64,000 bases of DNA from Vibrio rotiferianus CAIM 577 = LMG 21460 (GCF_002741985.1 NZ_APHW01000022.1:248001-312000); one strand, 5' to 3'; shown: positions 24,673 to 34,558, counted from the first letter of the stretch. The notes: generated from the letters alone by a model not told the origin. Translations and numbers: made by a program.

Positions 24673-26115
24673 CTATAGCTTTTCCTCGGTGAACAGTTCA
24701 AATGGTACATCTAGACCACGTTTTATCAGTTGGTCATGGCAGCTAGGCACAATGCCTGTTGCTACATAATCACCGAGTACGTTGCCTTCCTTGTCCACCC
24801 CAAGCCTTTGAAACTTAAAGATCTGCGACATAGTAATCACATCGCCTTCCATACCATTGATTTCTTCAACGCTGACCATACGACGTTTACCGTCCTCTTG
24901 GCGTTCCATCTGCACCACAACGTGAATCGCTGAAGCAATTTGGGCACGCAAGTTTTTCGTCGAAACATTCCACCCCGCCATTGAGAACATGTTTTCAACT
25001 CGTCCTAGTGCATCTCGGGGAGTGTTGGCGTGAATAGTCGCGAGCGATCCATCGTGGCCAGTATTCATCGCAGATAACATATCAACAGCCTCAGCACCAC
25101 GTACCTCACCTATCACGATTCGGTCTGGGCGCATACGCAATGAGTTTTTGACTAACTCACGCTGGTTGATTTCACCTTTTCCCTCAATATTTGCCGGGCG
25201 AGTTTCTAAACGGACAATATGAGGTTGTTGCAACTGAAGCTCCGCTGAATCTTCAATGGTGACAATTCTTTGATTTTTAGGGATAAAGCCCGAAAGAATA
25301 TTTAAGGTAGTGGTTTTGCCAGAGCCAGTACCACCAGAAATAAGAATATTGAGCTCACCCACCACTGCAGCTTCAAGGAAACGAGCCATACCTTCAGACA
25401 CAGAGTTCAATTGAAGTAAGTTCTCCATGGTTAGGCGATCGACTGCAAATCGACGAATCGATACTGAAGGACCATCAATAGCAAGAGGAGGGATGATCGC
25501 ATTAAAACGAGAACCATCTTTTAGACGAGCATCAACCATAGGTGAAGATTCATCAATACGACGACCAACCTGACTGACGATTCTATCAATAATATTTCTT
25601 AAGTGACGCTCGTCGAGAAAAGTGTGTGGTGTTTTTTCGAGCTTACCAAACCGCTCGACATACACATCATTATGACCATTCACTAAAATATCTGATATTG
25701 ATGGGTCATCTAACAATGGCTCTAAAGGCCCAAGACCAAACACTTCATCTTCAATTTGTTTAATTACACGGCTACGTGCTTCAGAACTAAGTGCATGTGT
25801 CTTGTCTTCCGAGATCAGCTGAATTACCGCTTCTTTCAGTTCTGTTTTGGCTCTCTCTTCTTCCAAGTGAGAGAGTAAGCCGACATCCAACGTATCAAGC
25901 AATTGTTTATGGTAGTAATGTTTAACAGAAAGGTCTTGCTCAAGCTGTTTTTTCTGCTCTTCGACGGCTTTCAGTTTTGCTTCTAGTGGTGAAAGAGATT
26001 TATCACTCTCGGTTTCCAGATCCTCTTGCTCTACCACCTCTTCCTCAAGCTTGACTTCCTCTTCTTGCGCTAGTTCAGAAAAACTTGCCCCAACACTTTT
26101 TCGTTTAAAAAACAT
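24673..26115 (-). CDS. tadA: Tad secretion ATPase TadA/CpaF
   Basis: TadA hydrolyses ATP to drive Flp pilus extension and retraction. This 480-aa hexameric type II/IV secretion ATPase has an acidic, low-complexity N-terminus, then Walker A ISGGTGSGKTTTLN, an Asp box VTIEDSAEL, and the MRPDRIVIGEVRGAEAVDML stretch with Walker B and HIS-box motifs. Position between tadZ and tadB is canonical. Confidence 0.95.
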   Translation of the reverse strand: MFFKRKSVGASFSELAQEEEVKLEEEVVEQEDLETESDKSLSPLEAKLKAVEEQKKQLEQDLSVKHYYHKQLLDTLDVGLLSHLEEERAKTELKEAVIQLISEDKTHALSSEARSRVIKQIEDEVFGLGPLEPLLDDPSISDILVNGHNDVYVERFGKLEKTPHTFLDERHLRNIIDRIVSQVGRRIDESSPMVDARLKDGSRFNAIIPPLAIDGPSVSIRRFAVDRLTMENLLQLNSVSEGMARFLEAAVVGELNILISGGTGSGKTTTLNILSGFIPKNQRIVTIEDSAELQLQQPHIVRLETRPANIEGKGEINQRELVKNSLRMRPDRIVIGEVRGAEAVDMLSAMNTGHDGSLATIHANTPRDALGRVENMFSMAGWNVSTKNLRAQIASAIHVVVQMERQEDGKRRMVSVEEINGMEGDVITMSQIFKFQRLGVDKEGNVLGDYVATGIVPSCHDQLIKRGLDVPFELFTEEKL

Positions 26116-26130
26116 AGCCCCCTCCTTGGC

Positions 26131-27339
26131 TTATGAGAACAATTTCTTAAACCAGCTTTTTCCATCCTCTTTCGGGTTCTCTAATAAGTGCGATATCTCG
26201 GCTAGAGATGCTTTTATCGCACTATTCTTCTTCGATTGAACAATTGGGTTACCTAAATTGGCACACTCTAACGCTAACGAAAAATTATTAGGTACAATAT
26301 GAATTGAGCGTCCTTTAATTGTATCTTCGATATCTTTTACCGATATTTCGGCTTTTTTATCAAAGCGATTGACTATTATTTCAATACTATGGGCACCAAC
26401 GCTATAATCTAACTCCAAAATCCTTGCATAATTGGAAGCATGCTTTATTGAGGTCACATTTTGTTGAACAACTAAGAATACATGTGTTGCTGGAGAGATA
26501 ATCTGTTGAAATGTATGGTCAATGCCATGAGACATATCGACAATAATATGAGAGTAGAACTGTCTCAATAACGGCAATAACTTGCTTATCCCAGCAGAAC
26601 ATTTGTAGTTATCTTTGATATTTTCTTGGTTAAAACAGAGATAATTTAGCCCTGAAGAGTGCTTATAGATTAGTGTCTCTAATGATAGTTCATCAAGATC
26701 TGAAATTTGTTCAACAACATCGTTGATACTGTATTTTGGTTTGCAGTTTAAGTAATCTGCCGCATCACTAAACTGCATATCGAGATCGACAAGCAATACT
26801 TTGCTTTGAACGTAACTTGCTAATTCAATCGCAGAGTTCAAAGCCAGCGTTGTTGCTCCAGCACCACCTTTTGTATTGATGAACAAGGTTAAATCACCCA
26901 TCTTTTTGCTGAAAATCTTTTCTTCAGCCGTTGTTTTTAAAACTGGATAAATTTCCTCAAAATCAAATTTTTTAGAAAAATAGTCTGATGCACCCAGTTT
27001 TAGAGCCATTTTCAGCGATGCCGTATCATGCTCTTCACCAAATACGATAAGTGATGTATTGGACTGCTGTAAGTTACTGTCGTTAGAATAAACATGAGCT
27101 ATTTTTTGAGCCCACCCATCTCCTGTTTCGACATAAACCAAATCCGGAGTTTGCTTACTCTTTACGTTTTCTTGAACAAATAACTTTAGCTCAATCCATT
27201 CAATGTTGACGTTTAAGCACTCGGATAACTCAGCGACCATATGTGCTTTAAATTCTGACGATGAATACACAACCCAAACAATCAAATTTGTTTTCAAGGT
27301 TTTACTACGGTCGCTTGCAATTTTTATTGGTTTCAACAC
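26131..27339 (-). CDS. tadZ: Tad polar localisation protein TadZ/CpaE (ParA-like)
   Basis: TadZ positions the Tad machine in the cell. The 402-aa protein has an atypical receiver-like N-domain (LIVFGEEHDTASLKMALKLG) followed by a MinD/ParA-type ATPase with the deviant Walker A KGGAGATTLALN (about residue 156) and VLLVDLDMQFSDAADYL. The start is GTG 27339 behind GAGGGAG. Its base composition is more AT-rich than its neighbours, common in tadZ. Confidence 0.88.
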   Translation of the reverse strand: MLKPIKIASDRSKTLKTNLIVWVVYSSSEFKAHMVAELSECLNVNIEWIELKLFVQENVKSKQTPDLVYVETGDGWAQKIAHVYSNDSNLQQSNTSLIVFGEEHDTASLKMALKLGASDYFSKKFDFEEIYPVLKTTAEEKIFSKKMGDLTLFINTKGGAGATTLALNSAIELASYVQSKVLLVDLDMQFSDAADYLNCKPKYSINDVVEQISDLDELSLETLIYKHSSGLNYLCFNQENIKDNYKCSAGISKLLPLLRQFYSHIIVDMSHGIDHTFQQIISPATHVFLVVQQNVTSIKHASNYARILELDYSVGAHSIEIIVNRFDKKAEISVKDIEDTIKGRSIHIVPNNFSLALECANLGNPIVQSKKNSAIKASLAEISHLLENPKEDGKSWFKKLFS

Positions 27340-27351
27340 GTTGCTACTCCC

Positions 27352-27870
27352 TCAGCAGTTCGTAATAACATCGCTTCCCTCTGGCCTTAAAATTCCAAGG
27401 CTTTCTGCGGGAAGGATGGTTTCAAAATTTGGTGTCGTTCCTATAGCATTAATCAAAAATGATAATACGACAAACTGAAAACTATAATTAATTGCTCGTG
27501 CTTTGACGTATTTGATCTGTGTTAATGTTGCATCAAGAGCTGCCGAGTCCGCCATTGGGGTACTCAAAAATCCAGAGACATCCACAGTATTACCATTTTG
27601 ATCTAAATAGGTAATTTCCAAATTATTTGCATTAAATCCCGATGGGTAAATATTCGTTACGGCAGGCATTGACGGAATATCATCCCTATCGGCTACATAA
27701 CAAACTGTCGCTAAACGCGCAGCTCTCCTAGTTACTTCATTCACCATTTGCGTCGAATAAAAATAGGCAGCGAATTCCAAGATAACGAAAATAACGAGCA
27801 GTACACTAACCGCAATAATCGAAAACTCGACTTGAGTAACCCCTTTCTGTTTTGACAATAGCGTCCTCAT
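27352..27870 (-). CDS. tadF: Tad minor pseudopilin TadF
   Basis: This 172-aa minor pilin-like protein begins with a short basic leader and the prepilin-type motif KG/VTQVEFSIIAV (G-x4-E-F), then a single hydrophobic helix, and then a region with two spaced cysteines. It should be processed by TadV. It overlaps the tadE stop by 4 nt (ATGA), evidence of translational coupling. Confidence 0.85.
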   Translation of the reverse strand: MRTLLSKQKGVTQVEFSIIAVSVLLVIFVILEFAAYFYSTQMVNEVTRRAARLATVCYVADRDDIPSMPAVTNIYPSGFNANNLEITYLDQNGNTVDVSGFLSTPMADSAALDATLTQIKYVKARAINYSFQFVVLSFLINAIGTTPNFETILPAESLGILRPEGSDVITNC

Positions 27871-28346
27871 GGCCCCGTCCTCATCTTTGCTGATGCCCCA
27901 ATTGAAAACTGAAGAGATTCATTGGAAAACGGTAAACTCGAAAATAAAGGTGTGTAATTGTAAGTGGCTGAAAGGGTCACTTCCTTATTCGCAGCCGTTG
28001 GTTGCGTCACTACGATATCGTTGACACCTATTAAGTCGATGATAGGCGACCCTGTTGCTGTCGGGTTACCATAAACCACAACATTTTTAATATTGGATTC
28101 TTCGGCTATTGCATCAAAATTAAGCGTACCGTAAGTGTCCACAACAGCGTATCTCGCACCATTTTGAAGCGCTTTATTCACTTGGGTATATTGGATGAAT
28201 GCTCGCCCCACATCCATCACTAGTACGGCCAGCATAAGTAATACAGGCAACGTAATAATAAACTCAATAGCAGCCAATCCTTGACTGTGACCTCGCTTAC
28301 CAAAAACTCTAGCGTGACGCTTCGCTGGATTAGTCATACTCATCAT
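27867..28346 (-). CDS. tadE: Tad minor pseudopilin TadE
   Basis: This 159-aa pseudopilin contains the TadE-domain motif QG/LAAIEFIITLPVLLML (G-x4-E-F) and the following helix LAVLVMDVGRAFIQYTQ. It overlaps both neighbours by ATGA junctions (tadG stop at 28343, tadF start at 27870). Confidence 0.9.
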   Translation of the reverse strand: MMSMTNPAKRHARVFGKRGHSQGLAAIEFIITLPVLLMLAVLVMDVGRAFIQYTQVNKALQNGARYAVVDTYGTLNFDAIAEESNIKNVVVYGNPTATGSPIIDLIGVNDIVVTQPTAANKEVTLSATYNYTPLFSSLPFSNESLQFSIGASAKMRTGP

Positions 28347-29643
28347 GATTCTCCACTTAACGGATCATCATAAAGCTGTATGCGATATGGTCCCTTATCT
28401 GTAGGGTTATTGCCCGTTGCACCATTGTTAATCATGCAGTCGTAAAGGAACTGACCGAAAATAGACGCTTGGCCCGAGTTTTCAACCCTCTGAAGTAAAA
28501 AGAAGCATCCAAAGCCCAAAACATCAAAGTCAGTTTTACCAGTAGAATCTTCTGTACAATCAACGATTGGCACTCGCAAGACTCTTCTACCACTCTGGCC
28601 AGCATCACCTAAATAAATGTTGCCTGGGCAGCTCCCCCCCCGCCTTCACAGGCGCTCAACTCATTCAAGTAATCGGCGTAATATAGATCCCCAGAGTAGG
28701 TTCCTCCTTCCTGCATCAGATTATTTGGCTCTCTTACATATTTATCTGGCAGGACTGTTCCATCATTCTGAATTGGCCCTGAGAAATCATTGAGCCTTGT
28801 GTTTAAGCCCTGGGCAACGGGGCCAATACTGTTACCTGGCTTGGTGGTTACGGTAGCCCCGACAGCTGCACAGCCGTTGTAAGCCCCAGCTAATGCTTGG
28901 CGAACTAAAGCGGAACCACCACCACTATTACCGCCACTGTCATCTCCACTCCCTACGTCACCAGAACTAAAATCCAGTAACTGGAAGTTCCCTGGGCCCA
29001 TATCTGTATTATCTTGGTCGCCAACTTTGAGCTCATGTATCAATGAAGGCGATCTATCAGTATTAGGATTGTAACCGTCTGGGTTATAACCCCATACCTC
29101 GCCAGGCGCAGCAGTTGGATCTCCACACATTGCAACCGGAGTGATATTGCAGGTATAAGCAATAGCAGCACTTCGTCCCGCTACTGCGCTAGCAGATACA
29201 TTCTTATTGCCACCAAAGATGTAGCTCAAATACTGAGTCAATGGCATCTCTGTTACCGCCACACGAACGTAGATGTCTTCGTCAGCTGGCAGTGTAAAAG
29301 AAGCCGCATTGACCCAGCTTTGCCTATCAGCGGAGAAAGTAACCGCTGAGTTGCTACTAGTAAACGTCATTTCACTGTTACCAGACGCAGCCGCAAAGCT
29401 ATTTAGCATCGCGATCGCAGCCGTCTCGGCTTGAGTTACGTCCAAGGTATCATCTGCCACTACCGCCCCAGCTAAAGCAGCTGAATCTACCGCATTCTGT
29501 AATCGAGCCTTATTTAATATTTGATGGTTAATATCGATTGCAAATGCTGCCATCGCTAAGATGAACAGCATCAACAAACTTACTAACACCAAAACGATAC
29601 CACTTTGCTTCGCTCTGGATGAGGCATTGCCTTTTGCTAGCAT
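28343..29643 (-). pseudogene. tadG: TadG-like pilus assembly protein (frameshifted at G8)
   Basis: TadG-like proteins are anchored in the inner membrane and accompany Flp pilus assembly. The N-terminus has a basic leader and the conserved helix SGIVLVLVSLLMLFILAMAA followed by IDINHQILNKARLQNAVDSA, the TadG-like N-terminal domain. A run of eight G at 28634-28641 shifts the frame after SACEGG, and the called frame stops at TTTATTTAG. With six G (or nine) the text continues GGSCPGNIYLGDAGQSGRR and joins RVPIVDCTEDS, ending at 28343 in an ATGA overlap with tadE: 432 aa with six. The intact frame is thus clear although the correct run length (6 or 9) is not. Confidence 0.82.
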
Positions 29644-29672
29644 AGCCCACTCCTTTAAGCAGTAAGTTCTGC

Positions 29673-29900
29673 TTAGTTTTTGTCTTTGGCTATCCCATTA
29701 TTGTTGTAAACCTCAAGACTCACTTGCGAACGCTCGCCACTACCCTCTGGCAAGTAGCCTAAGTTCTCTTGCCACGCGTTAGGGTTGAGTGTTTGCTCTG
29801 CTCGTAATTGGCTTACTGAGATTCCAAGCTCTGGTTCATTCGCACAGCCCAAGATCCCCAGCGATGTAACAAAAGTGAATAATAAAAATAGTTTTTTCAT
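29673..29900 (-). CDS. Small lipoprotein in the rcpB position of the Tad operon
   Basis: This 75-aa exported lipoprotein has the signal MKKLFLLFTFVTSLGILGC with a lipobox LGILGC (Cys19), then ANEPELGIS and a short polar tail ending NNNGIAKDKN. It lies between rcpA and tadG, where Aggregatibacter has rcpB, but it is far shorter than RcpB (about 180 aa) and shows no OmpA-like domain. A pilotin-like role for the RcpA secretin is plausible by position only. Its ribosome-binding region contains a G8 tract at 29908-29915. Confidence 0.7.
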   Translation of the reverse strand: MKKLFLLFTFVTSLGILGCANEPELGISVSQLRAEQTLNPNAWQENLGYLPEGSGERSQVSLEVYNNNGIAKDKN

Positions 29901-29907
29901 CCTGAGT

Positions 29908-29915
29908 CCCCCCCC
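29908..29915 (-). repeat. G8 tract in the ribosome-binding region between rcpA and the lipoprotein gene
   Basis: On the coding strand the run of eight G begins with the last base of the rcpA TAG stop and ends 7 nt before the lipoprotein ATG. Length changes here would alter the Shine-Dalgarno spacing but not a protein. Confidence 0.75.
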
Positions 29916-31395
29916 TATAAACTGTGTCCAAATTTACCCTCGGAACCACCTTCCGAAACGTTGTAATCAATAACATTAAGATCAAGCTGATCATCGCTGT
30001 TCAATTTGTATCTATCAAAATCGAGCTCAGCCCCTTTACCCAATAAATAGAACTCCACGTCGTTTGGACTTACGAAACCATCTGTTGGCAAGGTTACCCT
30101 TCTTCTATCTACTGGTTTGGCTAACCTTGGAGTAACTAAAATCACCAGTTCCGTTTCACCAGACGTGAATTCCTCACTCTTAAACAGTCGACCAAGTACC
30201 GGGATATCACTCGCCCCCGGGATACCGCTATCAACATTGCGCGCATTCTCACTTAGCAACCCTGCAATCCCGATAGTTTGTCCATCTGCAAGTTCGAGAG
30301 TTGTTCCTGCACTACGCTTAGTGATTGGAGGAATAAAGAATGCGGCATTAACTTCACCTGGACTAAAGGTTAATACCCCTGAGTTAGCAATTTCACTAAC
30401 GTTGACATTCATCTTTAAATTGATTTTTTTATCACTAAGAATATATGGAACAAAATCTAACGCTACGCCGTATTCTTTATAATCAATAGTGATGCCATCC
30501 TCATTCGGGACGGGGATAGGAAATTCACCACCCGCAATAAACTCTGCTTGAGTACCACTCAGTGCCGTCAAACTTGGTTCCGCGAGTACTTTTGCTACCC
30601 CGTTTTGCTTAGCGACATCCAGTGCAAACGTAAATAGAGTATTACTGTCAATGAAGGAGCCAAGAAAACCAAACTCATTCACACCAGGCGCATTAAGGAT
30701 AGGCTGGATGATCCCATCAATACTTTGAATATCGCCCCCTACTGTTGTTGCCCCCCCCAGGTAAAGTCCCCACTCTTTTGAAAGAAATGGAAATTAGAGT
30801 CAAAGCGACGTACAAGACTACGTTGAACCTCCGCAACAGTTACCTCCAAAGTAACTTGTTGCGCACCACCGATAGATAACAGATTAATAACCGGGCTTTC
30901 ATGTACTTTCTCGTCGTCACTGCTGTCTTTTTCCTTATCTACGGCATCACCGACAGCAAAGGTTTCAGCCACTTTAATTGCGGTATCCATGTTTTGCTGA
31001 TTACTTACCAAACCACGCAACACAATTTTTTCTTGTGCGCTATGTACTTCGATACTTTCATTAGGTAAGAATTGATGTAGCTTCGCCTTAAGGCTGTTCA
31101 AGTCATGAGTAACTTCAACATTAAAAGATTCGATGATCCGACCTCTACTATCCCAAACAGAAACGTTCGTCGTCCCTAGTTTTTTACCAATGAGAAATAG
31201 CTCGTTGGATCTCAATATCAAAAGATCTAATACTTCAGGATCCCCCAGTGTTACTTTCTTCGCTTTTCCTGAGATCATTAGTTGAGTTGACTGATGATGC
31301 GGTACAGTAACGATTTTTCCAGACTGCGCTGCTAACGCATTAACAGAAAAACTGACTAGAAGTAACTGACAAAAAATAAGAATTGTTCTTTTCAT
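29915..31395 (-). pseudogene. rcpA: Tad outer-membrane secretin RcpA/CpaC (frameshifted at G8)
   Basis: RcpA forms the outer-membrane channel of the Tad system. After a signal peptide (MKRTILIFCQLLLVSFSVNA) come the pilus-assembly N-domain (MISGKAKKVTLGDPEVLDLL, GTTNVSVWDSRGRI) and a BON-like domain (IVLRGLVSNQQNM). A run of eight G at 30751-30758 breaks the frame at FTWGG, and the next codons read QQQ then a stop. With nine (or six) G the text runs on as ATTVGGDIQSIDGIIQP into the secretin domain (VLAEPSLTALSGTQAEFIAGGEFPI, VPVLGRLF, ELVILVTPRL). The restored protein is 492-493 aa, normal for RcpA. As sequenced it would lack the whole secretin core. Confidence 0.88.
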
Positions 31396-31402
31396 AAGTC
31401 AC

Positions 31403-32158
31403 CTAATTACTTACTCGGACATTCGATGCCTGAGTTCCCTTAATTACCGTCACGCTTGGTCGCGGTGTGTAACGTTTCTTCGCAATTGGTTTATCGACCT
31501 CGTGAGGGTTTCTTAGCGCTAATTGGATCTTTCCTTTACTATTTTCTGTCAGTAGTTTTTCCGCTTCTTTCGGCGTCACTTCCAACGTTACGGCTCGAAC
31601 AATAACTGGCTTGTTATCTTTGGTTTTTGCGGTTTGGTCTACTGCCAATACCTTGATATTTTTAAGAACAGTGGTGGTGTTAGCTCTTTTCCCTTTTCCT
31701 CCACCGATGGTATTAAGGATATCCACCTTATTCCCCGGCAATAAGAAACCTGCGACACCGATAACGTCATTTACACGTATTGTTACCGCGCGTTTACTTT
31801 CAGGAATTAGTGCAGCAAGAGTTGCCCCTTCACCAGGTAAAGCTAAGCGCTCCGGCTGAACCATCTCGCCATCGTAAATGGTAGTCGCAACGATTCTTCC
31901 AACGGCTTGTTCTGGTACTTTTAACGTGCTCTCTTTAATCCAATCCACTTCCATTAATTTCGTGGTCAAATGGCGTTCTTCAACAACAGTACCTGGCTCT
32001 AACTCCATTGCTGCAACTAACACCGGATGACGCTCTACTTCTTCAAGTTCAACCGTTGGCTGGTTTTGTCCATCCAACCATTGTTTCGCAATCATCACAG
32101 CTCCCAACCCAAACACAATTGAGAGTAACAACAGCATCACTATCTGTGTCCGACTCAT
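31403..32158 (-). CDS. rcpC: Tad assembly protein RcpC/CpaB (SAF domain)
   Basis: The 251-aa periplasmic protein has one N-terminal membrane helix (IVMLLLLSIVFGLGAVMIA), then a SAF domain (VLVAAMELEPGTVVEERHL) and the RcpC/CpaB domain (RAVTIRVNDVIGVAGFLLPGNKVDI-type text). It is thought to help secretin function or pilin modification. It sits just before rcpA, with 7 nt between the two. Confidence 0.9.
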   Translation of the reverse strand: MSRTQIVMLLLLSIVFGLGAVMIAKQWLDGQNQPTVELEEVERHPVLVAAMELEPGTVVEERHLTTKLMEVDWIKESTLKVPEQAVGRIVATTIYDGEMVQPERLALPGEGATLAALIPESKRAVTIRVNDVIGVAGFLLPGNKVDILNTIGGGKGKRANTTTVLKNIKVLAVDQTAKTKDNKPVIVRAVTLEVTPKEAEKLLTENSKGKIQLALRNPHEVDKPIAKKRYTPRPSVTVIKGTQASNVRVSN

Positions 32159-32172
32159 AATTCCCTATCTCC

Positions 32173-33488
32173 CTATTCATCAACAGTAAAGTAGAGCTCC
32201 CACGCTCTTCGCAGAATATCTGCGTGAACTTCACTGCCGCCCCCCCCTCAAACAATAAAATATCTCGACTAATACCTAATAGATCCTTAGGCAAGCAAGG
32301 GTAAAAAGCCTTACCACTCTCACTATGCAGCCCCATCAATGTGTCAACGATTCCATCTTCTAAAGACAACTTCTTAAGCTTGGCCGTTTCATTTAACAGT
32401 GCGATATAATCAGAGTGTTCCAACGGACGAAATTCCACCTTATACCCCAGTCTTCTTAAGAAGGCTGGGTCCGCAATTGAGCTTGGAGGTAAGTTGGATG
32501 AAAATGCTAGCGTCAACATAAACGGCACGGTAATTTGTTGACCATTGGGTAAAGCTAGGTGATCGAAGAAATATTCCATTGGTACAATCCAACGGTTGAG
32601 AATGGCATCCACTGGCATAGGTTGACGGCCTAAGTCATCAATAACCAATATCCCATTGTTGGCCATCATCTGTAGTGGCGCGATCCAAATACGATTGTGC
32701 TCACTGTGGTTCACTTCCAACATTTCCATGGTGAGCTCACCGCCCACTTGAATATTCGGTCGTTCACACAACACCCATCGCTTGTCGTAATGTCGTTCTA
32801 GCTTTATGCTCAATCGTGCATGATTATCATCTAATCTACGGTGATGGTGCTCCGAATAGACTTTGATAATATTGCCGTCAGCGTATACCGCATAAGGGAT
32901 AAAGACTGACGTATTCATCGCATTCAATACTCGAGCCGCCACATAACTCTTACCTGTACCTGCATGACCATAAAGCAGCAAAGCTCTGCCAGAGTTGATA
33001 GCTGGTCCCAAAATAGGGACTAGCCTATCTGAACCATAAACATCTTGAAGCGCCCGCTCGACATCTTTTCGTTCAATAGGGTATTTACGAATATCTTGTG
33101 CCTCAACGACAGTCCAATATTCCTCTAAAGAGATAGGAACAGGCCCAATATAAGCGTCCTTACGAAACGCAAGTTCTGCTTCAGCCATACCAAGCTCAGT
33201 AAGCCCATAGCGAACATTAGAATAGGAATGATGTGTTTGATCTGTGACAGGCTGATACACTTCTACCCAACTGCGACGTCTTAGTTGAGCCAATGCGTTT
33301 TCAACAATATGAGAGACAACGCAAAGCTTACTAGTTAGCTGAACTAGATCGCACTTTGGATAAGCGGACAAGTGCTTCAGAACTAAATTCTCTAGTACAG
33401 CGGGCGGTACCCCTAGAGCCTCTTCTGATGCTGGCACTTTTGGTGGCGTAATTTGTGGCACAAGTTTTTCCAAGCAAACAGAGCCCAT
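32173..33488 (-). pseudogene. Tad-linked winged-helix/AAA+ ATPase (frameshifted near its 3' end at G8)
   Basis: This protein is not part of the textbook Tad set. About 150 N-terminal residues include a winged-helix-like region (LENLVLKHLSAYPKCDLVQL, LRRRSWVEVYQPV). An AAA+ domain follows with Walker A LLYGHAGTGKSYV, Walker B ILVIDDLGRQ, a sensor-like FSSNLPP and a FLRRLGYKVEF arginine-finger candidate. A run of eight G at 32240-32247 diverts the last residues. With six G the end reads FEGGGSEVHADILRRAWELY and stops at 32173, 14 nt before rcpC, giving 437 aa. The alternative frame runs 124 nt into rcpC, so the corrected end is much the better reading. Function is unknown; a chaperone or regulator for pilus assembly would fit. 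Confidence 0.75.
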
Positions 33489-33548
33489 GCGACCTCCCTA
33501 TCACAGGCAACTTCATTACTTATCAGAAGCGCAAGAATCTCTTGTCTA

Positions 33549-34031
33549 CTAATAAATGTAAGAGTAATAAGCTAAGCCAATAACAATGACAGGAGCGAAT
33601 GGGATAACTAAATGAGACTCGTGCCTAAAGCCGGGTATGACTTTTCGTAAGCAGTAGCCCCTCACCTGATGCGACAATGATTTATCACTACTTGCAATAT
33701 TCAGAGCAGCATAAAACAGCCCTACAATACCCCCGGCAAGAATGACCCACATCATCGCGTCCCCAATACGACTTAACCCCAACCATACACCTATGACTGC
33801 CAACAGTTTGACGTCTCCACCAGCCATGGCTCTCACCATAAACAAACCAAAGCAGATGAAGAATGTAACGACGCCCCCTTTGACGTGATCGAACCAATCC
33901 GTACTAGGGGTGCTAATGAGTGAAGCAACAACAACTAAAAATAAAACAAGAACATATTTGTTAGGAATGCGGTGCCTCTGAGCATCAGAGACACCAATAG
34001 CAATCAATAATCCCCAAACAAGCAGATCCAT
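33549..34031 (-). CDS. tadV: Tad prepilin peptidase TadV/CpaA
   Basis: TadV cleaves the leader of Flp, TadE and TadF. The 160-aa A24-family aspartic protease has its two catalytic Asp in AIGVSDAQRHRIPNK (Asp15) and MAGGDVKLL (the GxGD Asp, about residue 73), with about six helices and no methylase domain, as usual for Tad peptidases. It is the second gene of the operon, 13 nt after flp. Confidence 0.92.
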   Translation of the reverse strand: MDLLVWGLLIAIGVSDAQRHRIPNKYVLVLFLVVVASLISTPSTDWFDHVKGGVVTFFICFGLFMVRAMAGGDVKLLAVIGVWLGLSRIGDAMMWVILAGGIVGLFYAALNIASSDKSLSHQVRGYCLRKVIPGFRHESHLVIPFAPVIVIGLAYYSYIY

Positions 34032-34044
34032 TTCAGACCAACTG

Positions 34045-34218
34045 TTATTGAGAGCTAATAGCTGTCGCGACTGATGTAAACTTGGTAGCTAGAGTACTCC
34101 AGAAGCCAATATTAAGCAGTGCAGCTACAATCAGCGCAGCACCAAGAATGTATTCCAGTAGCGTTAGACCTTCTTCGTCTTCAATAAAGTCATTGAATAA
34201 CTTGCGTACAGATTCCAT
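34045..34218 (-). CDS. flp: Flp/Fap major pilin
   Basis: The 57-aa prepilin starts MESVRKLFNDFIEDEEG, with processing after Gly17 by TadV. The mature part starts LTLLEYILGAALIVAALL and carries the defining G-x4-E-Y. The start at 34218 is chosen because AGGGGA lies 7 nt before it; a start at 34266 would add 16 residues with no family match. It is the first and probably most abundant product of the operon. Two 15-bp direct repeats lie 92-127 bp upstream. Confidence 0.93.
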   Translation of the reverse strand: MESVRKLFNDFIEDEEGLTLLEYILGAALIVAALLNIGFWSTLATKFTSVATAISSQ

Positions 34219-34309
34219 TTGTAGTCCCCTCATAATTCCCATGTAAATGACGCTTTTGCAAAGCAACTTGCGCCATGGATTAACAGTAGGACAAACGAAA
34301 AATTGACGG

Positions 34310-34345
34310 TTAGGACTTTTTTGCTAACGATTAGGACTTTTTTGC
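34310..34345 (-). promoter_or_regulatory. 15-bp direct repeats at 21-bp period upstream of flp (candidate AraC-type site)
   Basis: TTAGGACTTTTTTGC occurs perfectly at 34310-34324 and 34331-34345, a 21-bp period (two helical turns on one DNA face). A weaker copy of the core, GTAGGAC, lies at 34286-34292. AraC-family activators commonly bind such tandem half-sites. The divergent gene at 34559 is an AraC-family protein. Confidence 0.65.
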
Positions 34346-34558
34346 CAATTAATATTTCTATTAACACATAGCTATGCGTTGAATATTCGGATATTAGATC
34401 GATACCCATATCACACTTGAATAACTGCTTAATAGTTCTAAACTTAATGCTGACATGATGGCTAATACTCAATACAAGAAATATAAAAACTAGCGTGTAA
34501 TTGGATCACTCAGGCTTTCAAAAACATTGTGACCGTCTCAATAATGAGAGGAAAGAAC

